Part shown: one piece after another, positions 1 to 10,655 of the stretch | Layout of the letters: each line of letters starts with the position of its first letter | Position numbering within the stretch: the stretch's first letter is position 1 | NCBI RefSeq assembly: GCF_018691265.1 | Contig: NW_024881287.1 | Coordinates: 1-64,000 of the forward strand | Length of the DNA stretch: 64,000 bases | Direction: 5' to 3' | Origin: Tyto alba | Lineage: Eukaryota > Chordata > Aves > Strigiformes > Tytonidae | Made by a program: the position numbers and the translations under genes | Notes under the pieces: model-generated | Seen by the model: the letters and a program-made list of their open reading frames with translations, nothing else | What the model was told of the DNA's origin: nothing | Database searches by the model: none

Positions 1-1335
1 TTGTCTCCTGGCTTTCTTTGTCTTACACATCATGTTCAGGCATCTTGTAAGGGGTCTTAATGAAGATGTTGATTCTGTCCCTTGTGTTGAGGATCTCTAC
101 TTCTACTTCAAGAAGGGAGCCCTGCTCTAAATGTATTTAGAGCTGTAAATGTTATTTACTTATTTTTATATGAATCTTCCCAGGAGGTATCAGGTGATAT
201 AGTTGCCTCCTTCATAACTATGTTTCTGTTTATCACTTGAATTAACTTCTCTGTTGTCAGTTACCCTCATACTTATTGCCAAGGCCAAGACCTCTTGATT
301 GCTGTTCACACAGCACCCAATCCAGCAAATGGACTTGGGTCTTTTAGTGGGGAAACCAAACCAATTATGTGAACAAACTGTGATGCGTAACTTCCAAGTG
401 TGTATCTGACTTTTGTTTGGTGACCATTCTAAAACTCTTCACATGCATTGCACAAGTTAGTGATGATCCACTGGACAGTGGTCTCTGGTGTGGTATGGAA
501 GCAAGGCCCCACAGAAGGGAGGGCTCAGCTCTCTTTCTGAGTATTATTGGTGGGTGAGTGCCTCTAATTCTTTGTTATCTTTGCAGGACAAGAGAAGACT
601 ATAGAAACATCTGGGAATTATGTTGAGCAGTAGAGTTTTAGTGTCTTACTGCACTATAGTGACCCTTTGGAAAGGCACATCTCTGATGAAAAATTTTGCT
701 CTGTGTAGCCTATATTAAATAAATACTTTGTTTTTCTAGTTCAAATTAAATAAGTCAGTATTTGACAACCTTTTAACCATTGAAAATGCTAAATGCTATG
801 CTCAAACATGGCCTCCTGTTGTAGCTTCTTTTATTCTACTGCGTTATGCCTTTGACTGGATACTCCAAACTGATAAAGTATATGTGCCCTTGTACTCAGT
901 GATCTCAGTCTTCATTATCAAAAGTGCTGTGTAGGTAAAGGAGCTATAGGTAAAAGTAGATTTGTGCAGTGCCTTGAAAAGTGCAGATGTCTTCTGTTTG
1001 CAGAACCAAATGCAAGCAATTTTAAAATGAGGATTCATTTATGAGCAAAAGCTAGTAATCTGGAGTGAGAGGTGAAGTGCAGAAGACTGTAGTTCACTAC
1101 GTGTAGCAGTGAAAATTATAAGTCTGTTGTAGGTGAAGAGCTTAAAGGTAAAAAATGATAGCTCTGTTACAGTTTGAATTTTCCTTAATAGCCAGATTGT
1201 TTGATTGTGTTACTGGTTCTTAATGGTCAGATTTGTGTAAACCAGGGGGAGAATACTACTGTGTTCCTGAATCCAGGCTGGGATATCAGGTGTGCTGGAA
1301 TTTGCCTTTGAATGCCTCTTTTTAACTTGTTGCAG
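1..1335. other. UBAP2 intron (5' part of window)
   Basis: AT-rich sequence without a recognisable exon, RNA gene or mobile element. It ends in a polypyrimidine tract and an AG acceptor (ttgttgcag) just before the first UBAP2 exon. I checked for reading frames resembling UBAP2 and saw none. Confidence 0.6.
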
Positions 1336-1519
1336 CTACTCCATCAGTTCCAGCACCTAAGACAGAGCCTTCTCCCTCACTGCCTTCTGCTGGTTCTCTG
1401 CCTAGCGTGGCATCCACCACTGCTTCGCTTCTCCCTTCAGCATCACAGCACGCAGCAACATTGCCCAGCTTGCCTCAGTCCAGTGATTTGGCCAGCAGCT
1501 CACTTTCCCAGTTAAGCAG
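1336..1519 (+). CDS. UBAP2: UBAP2 internal exon A (Ser/Thr/Pro-rich segment)
   Basis: Coding exon of ubiquitin-associated protein 2, a cytoplasmic UBA-domain protein linked to ubiquitin binding and RNA granules. The 184 bp begin in phase 1 after ttgttgcag and end with AG before the donor gtacag. The peptide is a low-complexity Ser/Thr/Pro/Ala stretch (TPSVPAPKTEPSPSLPSAGS..., ending SSSLSQLSS across the junction), as expected for the disordered middle of UBAP2. By itself this would not separate UBAP2 from UBAP2L; exon D does. The frame is open throughout. The exon belongs to a gene whose 5' exons, including the UBA domain, lie left of the window. Confidence 0.85.
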
Positions 1520-4017
1520 GTACAGTAGGAGTTGTACTGAAAGCGGTTCAGTTTTGGGGAGAGGGCAAACAGGAGGGTGATTGTGTATGGGGCTGTCAGA
1601 CACCAGGGTCCCCTTTTCTGACATTAACTAGAATTAGGAGAAAGATTCAGAAGAGACTAGGATGTTTCTGACAGCGAAGTATGAGCTATGGGCTGCCTCT
1701 TAATGATAGAGCAGCTGCTGCCCTCAAGTTTTCATGGTATATGAACAACTTTGTGTTTCAGTGGGCTTATAATTGAGTCATGTCAGCTGAATTCATTCCC
1801 CCAATTTGTTTTTTGTACTATGTCCACAGTGCCTGCTGTTTGTTTAGTGTCATATGTTTCAAATCATTGCTTAACAGTTTTACTTCCTGGCTAATTTTGA
1901 AATATTATAGTTTCACTTACATTTGAATTTCTTAAAATTAAAACCCAGAAATAATTCCACAGGGGAAGTGTGTGGTTTTTATATGTTTCCTTAAGACACT
2001 TTGAAATACCAGATCAGTGTTCCTGGAAATACATTCAGCACAGCTTAGCTCACTTACACTGTCTGATTTTCTCAGTGTTGCTTAACTTGAGCTTCATCCT
2101 CAGGCAGGTGACATCCTGAAGGAATACTGGCTGAGTTATACTTTTTATAATTACCTTGGTATTATATTTGTTAATGTAAGAAACTAATCTGATGGGTTAC
2201 CATTTTTTTTTTCCTTGCTTCACAGCTAGGACATGGTTGCTTCTCTAGTAATACATTAGTGTTTTATGTTGAATAAAATGGCAAATATGCCAAATAACAA
2301 GAGTTATTCCATTCACGTTAGAAACATCATCTCCCCACATTTGTTTGCAGAAAAATCTGTGTACATTGGTGGAAATTTTAGTTGGAGGTTTGATGCTGTT
2401 GGGCAGGTACCAAATGCTGTGAAAAGATGATTTGTGACTTCCAAGCATGTCTGACTTGATTGTGCTAGCAGCTTTTGTTGGTCAGATGGTGAATTAAGGC
2501 TTATTAGAAGATCTGGGAGAGTGAGCGAAGGAGTGGTTTAAAACTGTATGTTGGGCTGAACTATTTTTCCTTGCTGCCTGAAGTGGTGTCATTGTGATTC
2601 CTGCAGATGTGGAACAGTTTTAAAGAACTGAAGTAAAAATAATCTATGAAACTGCTGAGATTTATTCTGGTCCCACACCTCAAAGTGCTGCCAGAAGTAT
2701 TTGCCCTTAGGGCTTATAATTTAGCCTGCAGCTTTGTTACGAAAACTGCTGTATTTTCTTGTGCCTAGTTCCATAGAGAACACTAAAATATTTGTTATGG
2801 TCAGAATCTCTCTTGCATCCAGTTTCACATGAGGGGAGGGACTTTTTGAGAACCAAACCATACATGTTTTTATGGCTTTATTTTGTTTGCCTTTGTTCAG
2901 TGTTCATTATGTTTATTGCACACCGTATGGTAAGTTATGTTCTTGACCTCAAATGTAAGGTATAACTTTTGTCAGTGTAAATGTTTGAGAACCAGTTTCA
3001 GTCACCTTTCAGGGAGACTTTTAAATGTCTTTGGGTTATAGATGACTGTTGGTGCCACTGTTTCCCGCCAAAAGTTTACAGGCCTGGTCAGCTATGAAAA
3101 AAAGGTGGTGCCAAAGGAGAGTTGCTTTCTAAAATGACATTACCTGCAGATGTTTTTCATCAGGGGGTTCTTTATTTTCGTATTTTACGGTGTGTGTATA
3201 AAACTGAACTGATAGTTCTGATTCATCCGATTCATCTTTTCAAAGAGGGAATGGGTTTTGGAGGATTGTAGTGGTATGAAACAGCCTTGATTAAAGCACC
3301 AGATTCTGTAGAAGTATGGCTAATTTTGAGGCTTTCACGGATGTTCTTCTTTTGTCCTTTTTTTTGAGCTCTGTCTTTTGAGGGTGTATTGGGGCTTTTG
3401 GCAGAGTTATGGGGCAAGTACCCTGCAGTTCTAATTGGTTGAACTAATGTCATGTAGATAAAAATGCGAGAAATACCATAGTGAGTCAAACCAAAGCACT
3501 GCCTCACCTAATAAATTAATACTGGTGCCCTGTGGCAGGCAGAAGCAGTTGCTAAGAGAAAGAATGAGAAACAAGCCATGTGTTATGTGAACCTTCTTCT
3601 GGTTTTGAACTTATGTCTCTTGGAGTCAATGCTACATAATTCCTGAAGCAACTATTGGTTTTCTGAAAATAAATTGATAAATACAAATGAATGGTGTTTT
3701 AGATGTTTTTTGTTAGTAATAGCTGTCTTTGTACTTCAATTTTTTCCATTAAAAGTTAGCAGGATATTACTTAGTGGAAAAAAGGCCCCTAGGGGTGTTT
3801 GTATATGTCTGTGTGTATGTTTATACACACACAACCCTACAGACAATTTTTTCTTTAATATCCTACTGTGTGTATATGTGTAATTTTTATTATTTATTAT
3901 CCTACTGTCTGCTCTGTGATTGTATATTTATATACGTGCATATAAACATACATCTAGATATTAAAAATAGTTATAGGAAAAAAACAGTTTTATTAATTCT
4001 TTGTGATTTCTTTCTAG
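1520..4017. other. UBAP2 intron
   Basis: Intron between exons A and B: donor gtacag, acceptor tttctag. AT-rich. It contains a short TG/CA-rich low-complexity patch near 3790-3835. No other gene or repeat family was recognised. Confidence 0.7.
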
Positions 4018-4084
4018 CTCCCTTTCCAATCATCAGAGCAGCCTCTCTCCTGCCTCAGTGTTGTCTTCAAGCACTTCACATGCA
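4018..4084 (+). CDS. UBAP2: UBAP2 internal exon B
   Basis: A 67 bp exon between acceptor tttctag and donor gtaagt. Its first base completes the serine codon left open by exon A, and it ends in phase 0. It encodes SLSNHQSSLSPASVLSSSTS followed by HA. The NHQSSLS and LSSSTSH pieces match what I recall of the vertebrate UBAP2 Ser-rich segment. Phase agreement with both neighbours supports it as a real, unbroken exon. Confidence 0.88.
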
Positions 4085-5422
4085 GTAAGTCCTATTTGCG
4101 TTTCAACAGATGTTTGATTTACAGTCATTTTATCTGATGATTAAGACCCTCTCCTAAAGGTCGTTGTGTCCTGGTACACTAAGAACTGAAACAAGAGCCT
4201 TATCGTGAGGAAGAAGGACTGCCAGCCCTCTAGTGGTAAAAATAGTCTTTACCACTTGTGATTTGTACTAGATCAGGAATAGCTATTGCAGAGGCTTGCC
4301 AGTCACACAAATGCAGAGGAAGTTTTTGTGTCAGCAAGGGGGGATTGAATTAAGAAATATTTAATTGTAACAAATGTACTACAAATAATAAAAAAATATT
4401 TAGAAGCGGCTGTCTTAAAGTGCTCCAAACTGTGGACTGTTAGCAGTCTCCACTGGAGATGTTAGCTGGCGAAATGCAGGTGATGGAATGACACAGGTCA
4501 TGACAAATGCCTCATGACTGATTTTAGAGTTTACAATGTGGCATTGTTGTCATCTGTGTATTTAATGCGTTTGAGATAACGCGAATGGTAGTGAACATGG
4601 TGCTCTAGATGAGGTTGCACAAATGAAAGTCAGAGACACATTGCCTTGTTCTGTGATGGGGTACTTCTGTACAATCCCAGCTGGAGTGTGTAGATAAGTT
4701 ACTACTTTTCTTTTTGCCTGTATTTTGGTTTGTAATGCTCCATCCCTACTGAATATGTAACTTAGACATTCACACTTGTCCAGAATCCTTCTTTTCTGTT
4801 GTCAGAGTTGTTTTGGCTTTTGTGTGTTGATGACACTATTTTACAAGTGTGATCAGCTTACAGTTAAAGGCATTGTATTATGCTGGATTCAAACCAGGAA
4901 CCGCTTTATCCTTATGTGTTCCTGTAACACATCTGGTCTGCGTATCAGTTTACTACATTGACTCTGTTGTGGGGCATATTGACTCTGCTGTGTTTTAATC
5001 TCTTAAATTCCACTAGTGTCTTGAGGAAATCACTGCAGCAGTGTCCTGGTTTTTGAAAACAAGTACTGTCTTTTGGAAAAATACAGGAGTTTATTTAACG
5101 TAATGAGTACTAGCTTAAAGGAGTATACAAGCAAAGGGCAAGAAATAATGCAATGGAGTGGCATTTGAGTTTCTGTGGTATCACTTTATGATGATATAGC
5201 TGTTTAAATTTAACTGTCATGTAATCATTTTCTCTGAAAACTTAAAGATCACAAGCATGCTACTTATTTGCTTGCTTGGTGTATAGATAATGCATATTTT
5301 TTGCATGTGCTCCTGTTACTTAAAAGATTGTTGAGGGTTTTTTGATATTTTTTTTTCCCCTCAGCATCTTCCACTGTGTTTTATTTGCTTTGTGATCTTC
5401 ATTGTTTTTGTCTCCTTTCTAG
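4085..5422. other. UBAP2 intron
   Basis: Intron between exons B and C, with donor gtaagt and acceptor tcctttctag. AT-rich, with no recognisable additional feature. Confidence 0.7.
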
Positions 5423-5618
5423 CACACTAGTGTTGAGAACACAACTTCGCTTCAGCCCTCAACAACCTTTTCAACTGCTTCAACCTCAGCCACTAGCACC
5501 ACCTCTTCGGTTGTCAGCATGGCAAGCAGTATGAACACTACAAACAGCCTTGGCCTGAGCGTTGCCAGTGTGTCTATACCAGCTGCTACCACACGGGCAG
5601 CTCCCTTAGTGTCTTCAG
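5423..5618 (+). CDS. UBAP2: UBAP2 internal exon C
   Basis: A 196 bp exon starting in phase 0 (HTSVENTTSLQPSTTFSTAS...) and ending after RAAPLVSS with one extra base. Its Ser/Thr-rich content, including the MASSMNTTNSLGLS segment, fits UBAP2. The donor is the weak-looking gttcgc. If it is not used, the frame reads four more codons (GSQY) to a TAA, and an AATAAA lies at 5748-5753, so a short transcript form is conceivable. The main reading continues into exon D with the correct phase. Confidence 0.88.
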
Positions 5619-6844
5619 GTTCGCAATATTAACAGATAATGTGGATAGACAGAGGACTTCAGTCAGCGGGGCTGTCAGTTGAGCATCTCACCAGCCACAA
5701 CTATGCTTGACTGGCATTTTCAGCATGCTTTATTTGCTGTCTTATAAAATAAAGTTGCTGGTTTTGTATATTTGAAATATTTGTTAGGGTGTTATGTGGC
5801 ATTTATATAGCACACTACGTCCCCAAAGAGCTTTATAAATAGACACCAGGGAAGTTTTGGACTAGGAGATTCACCCAGTTTGCATTCCAGGTTGTGATTG
5901 GCTCTTGGCTGTGAGTTCACATTAGCTCTAATGTCAGTCTTTTCTGTGACTTCAATTCATTTGACAGTATCAAAATATACTGCAGTGTCCTCATTATTAT
6001 ATGCCACATCCCTACTGCCACATCTAGAGAAAGGAAAAAAGGTGTCTGATGTCTGGGTCATTCCATAGCAAATAGCACTTCAGAAAAAGGGTCCACAGAG
6101 AGAGAAGGTGGGGAGGCTTCTCACACTGCAGTGGGAGCAATGTGAAATTCTCTGTTGCTTCTCTAATCAACCTGAACTGCAAAAAGGAAATCCTGTGGAG
6201 GGTACTGAATGATTTAAATATTAAGATCAAACTCTTATAGAAGGATTTCTCATTTCTTATTCCCGTACCTTGTAAATGAAGTGTCTGATGACTGGCCAAA
6301 GCACATTTTTTCCACTTTTGTGCTTCCTAGCACTGCTTCATGGAGGCAACTGAAACTTTTAATCTTCTCTTTGCTATTCTCAGCTGCAATAAGTCACTCA
6401 CAAAAAGTATGCTGGCAACATTTAGTGCTTTCAAGTCTACTGCTGGCGATAATGGGGAATGTGTTGACAGAGCAGAAAATGAAAGGAGAGCATTTGCTCC
6501 CTTAGATGGAAAACAATGCCTGAATTTTGCCTTCAGGGGAGGACTGAGGAAAGAAGTTTCTGTAATTCTTGTAATCCTCTTGGTCAAAGTAAATGACAAA
6601 ATCAGACTGATCTCCGATGGGACTGTTCTCAGCCTTAAATAGTCTGTGATTCCCCTTTCTTGACACATGGTTAAACCCTTAGTCTATTTTGAGCATTTTC
6701 ATCAGCCAGCACAAAATTCTTCAGCATAGTTCTGCTCTTCACAAGATATTTGCAGCCACCAGGGCTTGTGAGCTGTCTTGTCTCAATGCTGAAGCCCTTT
6801 CTTTTCTAAAGGCTTGTTAAAGTGTCTGTATTTTGACTTTACAG
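5619..6844. other. UBAP2 intron
   Basis: Intron between exons C and D. It holds a potential intronic polyadenylation signal (AATAAA at 5748-5753). Several short open frames around 6024-6668 occur on both strands but have no codon structure or similarity that I recognise. The acceptor is ttttgactttacag. Confidence 0.65.
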
Positions 6845-6936
6845 GCAAAGCTCCCCCAAACCTGCCCCAAGGTGTACCGCCCTTGTTGCATAACCAGTAT
6901 ATTGTGGGACCTGGAGGACTTCTGCCTGCCTACCCA
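6845..6936 (+). CDS. UBAP2: UBAP2 internal exon D (conserved GKAPPNLPQG segment)
   Basis: A 92 bp exon that completes a glycine codon with exon C and encodes KAPPNLPQGVPPLLHNQYIV then GPGGLLPAYP, before the donor gtaagc. This is the most diagnostic exon: the LPQGVPPLLHNQY and GPGGLLPAYP wording fits UBAP2 rather than its paralogue UBAP2L, which differs at several of these positions as I recall. Ends in phase 0. Confidence 0.93.
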
Positions 6937-7820
6937 GTAAGCAATTTAATTGTTTCTGTACTTGATTGCTTAACCCTTGGTGCAAGTGGGCCCTCCAGAC
7001 CTGCTGCTGTCTATGCCAAGGCATCTCGGTTGGCACATGTTGCAACCAGAATTTTTGTTCCAAATGCTGCTGAATATATTAAATATATTCAGTGGGGGTT
7101 TAGTGTTGATAGTATACTGCAGAACTGTTGGTACAGACCTAATGTGGCTGCTGTTGAAGCTAAATAAGCTTGTTACTATGGTTTTCAGTGGTATCAGGTT
7201 TAGGCCCTTGGAGAAAAACTAGTCTCACTCAGGTTTGTTACTGGAGTAGATTTATTATAGTAATGGTTGAAATGTGATATGTGTTTGTCTGTCACACTTT
7301 GAAAGACTACACATGGCTTTTTGATGTCTGAGCAGGATCAACATATTTTTGGTTATCTGGTTTTTGAATCAGAAACTTTAATCATATTTCTGTATCACAC
7401 TAAATGTGAGGGGATATGGTATGTTGCTTTGTGCTCCTAGTCATCAGACTTTCAATACTGTTATTCTCAGAAGTAATGATTGCAGCAAAAGTGGTGGCTG
7501 CTCTTACTCCCAAATCTGAATGCCCTATAGATTTTTCACAAGTTGATGAATGTTGCACCTATGAAAAGAGTATTGAAGATGGGACAGTCTCTCCTCAGAG
7601 GACTGCTGTCACCAAGAAACATCATCAGTGACAAGCTATTTTAAGCTTAGACCTGCCAGCCTTAAAATGCTACAGTGCACCACGATGGCACAATGCAACA
7701 TGTATCTGTATACCTTGAAAATACAGTGGGCCTAGGTCAAACTATGTTTAAAGCCTGAAATTGGTCAGCGTCAGAGAAAAGTATTATAATGATGTTGTAT
7801 TTTAATCTGTCTTTAAGCAG
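6937..7820. other. UBAP2 intron
   Basis: Intron between exons D and E, donor gtaagc, acceptor gtctttaagcag. Nothing else was recognised in it. Confidence 0.7.
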
Positions 7821-7868
7821 ATTTATGGTTATGATGATCTCCAGATGCTTCAATCTAGGCTACCGATG
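7821..7868 (+). CDS. UBAP2: UBAP2 internal exon E, last exon visible
   Basis: A 48 bp, phase-0 exon encoding IYGYDDLQMLQSRLPM, followed by a consensus donor gtaagt. The IYGYD.LQMLQSRLP motif is a conserved UBAP2/UBAP2L segment that is normally continued by an exon starting DYYGIPF. I could not find that exon in the remaining intronic DNA before the repeats. The rest of the gene (a few hundred residues in other vertebrates) therefore lies beyond the IFN array, is missing, or was lost. Confidence 0.93.
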
Positions 7869-8847
7869 GTAAGTAAATGATTTTGTTTATTTAATTTTAA
7901 ACAAGTTCATTTAATAGTGATTAAAAGCTTATCCTTATGTTCTGTATTCTGTCTTTTTAAACATCCATAAACAGTTTCTCTAGGTGGTGTAAATTGATGT
8001 AGAGGAACTGTTACATTGTGCATTTGCCCATCTGCAAATTCTGTAAATACAAGCAAGTGTACTCTGTGCTTTTGAGTGGACAAGTTTTTACGTGTAGTAG
8101 CAACAGTATGACATCTTGTCAAATCTAGGTGAAATCTGAGCATGAATGCTTTCTTTTACCAAGAGGGAGGGTTGAACAGCAAGTTCACACACAGGCAGCC
8201 AGTAGGTGCATCTGAAAGGTTTTGGAGGTGGTCATAGCTAGAGATGTTTGCATGTGCATCATGGCAACAAATGCAGGTGAGCTGCAGGAGGGAGAGTTCA
8301 TTAAATTTTCTTCCTTACCTGGATCTGGAATGTAAATGGTGTGTGGTAGACACTGAGCTTTCCGACAGATTCACAAAGAGCCTCAGCTAAGATTGCAGAA
8401 GGGTAAAGAATTTTGTTTTCAGAAATCTGGGATAAGGACTTATGAGAGAAAGTTTGGTAGTATGCAACTGAGAAAAGTCATAGAATGAAGTGATGCACTG
8501 TATCGGTAGAGACAGAGCAGTGAGCAGTTATCTGGAAAAGAAGTATCACTGGATGAATGCCATAATTAAAGGAGGAAGTCAATATCAGGTTTTCCGTGTG
8601 GAGTCGTGGGACAGCCAGAGTCAGATACTCAAAGGTGAGTACAGGGATGTCCCAGACAAAACCCTGACCAGCTGCACATCCTGGATTAAAAAAAAAAAAA
8701 AGTTGAGTGTATTAATGACAACTTTAACTACCTGATAAAGGCCTGATCCTTGCAATAACTGCCAACTGAAATGAGTGAGATAATTTCCAGATCAGCAAAA
8801 TGACAAAATATTTGCAGTTCTGGGACCAGAAGAGATGTGGTGTAGTG
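7869..8847. other. Sequence 3' of last visible UBAP2 exon
   Basis: Non-coding DNA following the UBAP2 exon E donor, with an A13-14 run near 8689. No exon with UBAP2 character was found. The right limit is approximate, where similarity to an avian LTR becomes recognisable. Confidence 0.5.
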
Positions 8848-9672
8848 GGTAGACCCTGGCTGGATGCCAGGTGCCTGCCAGGTTGTTCTGCACTCCACCT
8901 CCTCAGCTGGACAAGGGAAAGAAAAAAATAGTGACAGGCTTGTAGGTCAAGAAAAAGACAGGGGGAGATCATTCCCCAATTACAGTCATGTAAAAAAAAA
9001 AAAGATTTGACCTGAGGAAACTAATACAATTTATTACCAACCAAATAGGAGTAGGATAATGAGAAATAAAAATAAATTTTAAAAGCACTTGACAGCCCCT
9101 GCCCTTGAGTCTTCCTGGATTCAGTTTCACTCCTCATTTTCGTACCTCCTCCTCCCCAGCAGAGCAGGGGGACAGGGGATGGGGGTTGTGGTCAGTTCAT
9201 CACATATTGTCTCTGCCACTCCTTCCTCCTCAGCGGGAGGACTCATCTCCCTCTTCCCCTGCTCCAGCACAGGGTCCCTCCCACAGCAGACAGTCCTCCA
9301 TGAACTTCTCCAATGTGGGTCCTTTCCACAGTCTGCAGCTCTTCATGAACTGCTCCAGCCTGGGTCCCTCCCACATGGTGCAGCCCTTCAGGAGCACACT
9401 GCTCCAGCCTGGGCCCCCCATGGGGTCACAGCTCCTGCCAGCAAACCCACTCCAGCATGGGCTTCTCTCTCTGTGGGGCCACCGGTCCTGCCAGGAGCCT
9501 GTTCCAGCGTGGGCTTCCCAGGGGGTCACAGCTTCCTTTGGGCATCCCCCTGCTCCAGCATGGGGTCCTCCATGGGATGCAGGTGGAGATCTGCTCCACC
9601 ATGGGCCTCCGTGGGCTGCAGGGCACGGCCTGCCTCACCACGGGCTTCATGGTGCTGGCCAAGGGCTTCATG
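8848..9672 (-). mobile_element. Truncated avian endogenous-retrovirus LTR (remnant)
   Basis: Minus-oriented LTR remnant of the same broad avian family as the LTRs in the array. Seen on the plus strand: a degraded U5 part, an AT-rich polyadenylation region (aatttattaccaaccaaat, then ataaaaataaa), and a long run of 'gctccagc..gggtcc..ccc' modules typical of this LTR family. The U3 end (TATA and upstream part) is missing: similarity stops at about 9672, where the IFN array sequence begins. Assignment rests on my recollection of avian LTR consensus sequences. Confidence 0.65.
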
Positions 9673-10655
9673 TAGCGAGGCAGGTCCCCAGGGCCACTGG
9701 TGTGTGAGCACAGGCAGGAGCATCCTGGGCCAGTTGTGGTGGCTGTAGGCGAGCAAGGAGCAGTCTTGGGCATGTGCTGTGTTTTCAGAGGCTTTCTGGT
9801 GTTTCTTGGGTGGGGTGGGTAGCCCTGGACTGGTGTTGCCTGTCCAAATCTCTGCATGCCTTGGTGCGTCCGCTCCTTGCCCCTTTGAGTTGCATGCACC
9901 TTGTTTACGCCACCCTGCGTGGTCCCAGGCGGTGCTGCGGCATTGCTGAGTGCTGGTTTGTGAGGAGGTGGTGGTTTGGAGGTGGCTTTGATGTCTTGTC
10001 AGTGGGAGGGGGTTGGGAAGGGGGAGAGTGGGTGGTGGGAGAGAAGTGCGCGGGGCAGGCATCGTGTCCTCTGGGCACGTGTGCTCTGGAGGTCTGGCAT
10101 CAGCAGGAGATGCCCGTGGGCTTGAAGGACCATTGTGGGTGCCCAGAGGGACCCGCTGTCCGGAGCCTTCGACTGGGACGTGGGGCACTGGTGGAACGGG
10201 CTGCAGGAGGGAGGCTCACCCCTGCCTGCCTGCAGAGACAGAGCCTGGGTTTGCCTGTCAGGTACACGCGTGATGAACACCTCTTTTCTTTTTCCTTCGT
10301 TTTTGCTTTTGCGAAAAGTCTTTATTTCCAACGAGTGAATGAATAAATAAAGATGCAAATTTTTAAATTAATGGCTGGCTAAATAAATAAATAAATTAAC
10401 GCACAAGCAAACAAATAGATAGAGTTTTGTGATCAGTGGTCATTGGCGTAAGAGTCCCGCAGTGTCCATGGGGGCCTTCCCCTCCAGCGGGGGAGGTCAC
10501 AGGCTGGACGGGCTAGCTCACACGGTGGGTAAGAAATACCAGCCCTCTCCCCAGAGCCTCGCAGCTGTCGGTAAGCATGCAGCAGCGCAGTTTCCTCGTC
10601 CTCCCTTTGCAGCGAGGCTGTGGCCCTGATGCAGGGGTGCGGGCCCTTGCCGCGG
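9673..10655 (-). other. IFN copy 1 3' UTR and downstream flank (beta-type), left end of array
   Basis: Corresponds to about 16712-17693 of copy 2. The 480 bp that normally precede it (16233-16711) are missing here, so the array is cut inside this block and joined to the old LTR. It holds the 3' UTR of copy 1. No credible gene is seen in the remainder; open frames on both strands follow from high GC. Confidence 0.75.
10321..10398 (-). terminator. Polyadenylation signal and AU-rich element, IFN copy 1
   Basis: On the minus strand about 260 nt after the stop codon there is an overlapping ATTTA tract (ATTTATTTATTTA, 10380-10398), followed by AATAAA at 10321-10326. Overlapping AUUUA pentamers are the mRNA-instability signal of IFN-beta and other cytokine transcripts. 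Confidence 0.8.

Noticed and set aside
1312..1515. 67-codon plus frame over UBAP2 exon A
   Set aside because: Out of frame with the exon phase set by its neighbours; the UBAP2 frame explains the sequence.
6839..7063. 74-codon minus frame over UBAP2 exon D
   Set aside because: Shadow of the plus-strand exon.
8685..9005. A-runs near 8689 and 8992 as retroposed poly(A) tails
   Set aside because: No target duplication or recognisable SINE/processed-gene body adjoins them. The second lies within the LTR U5 remnant.
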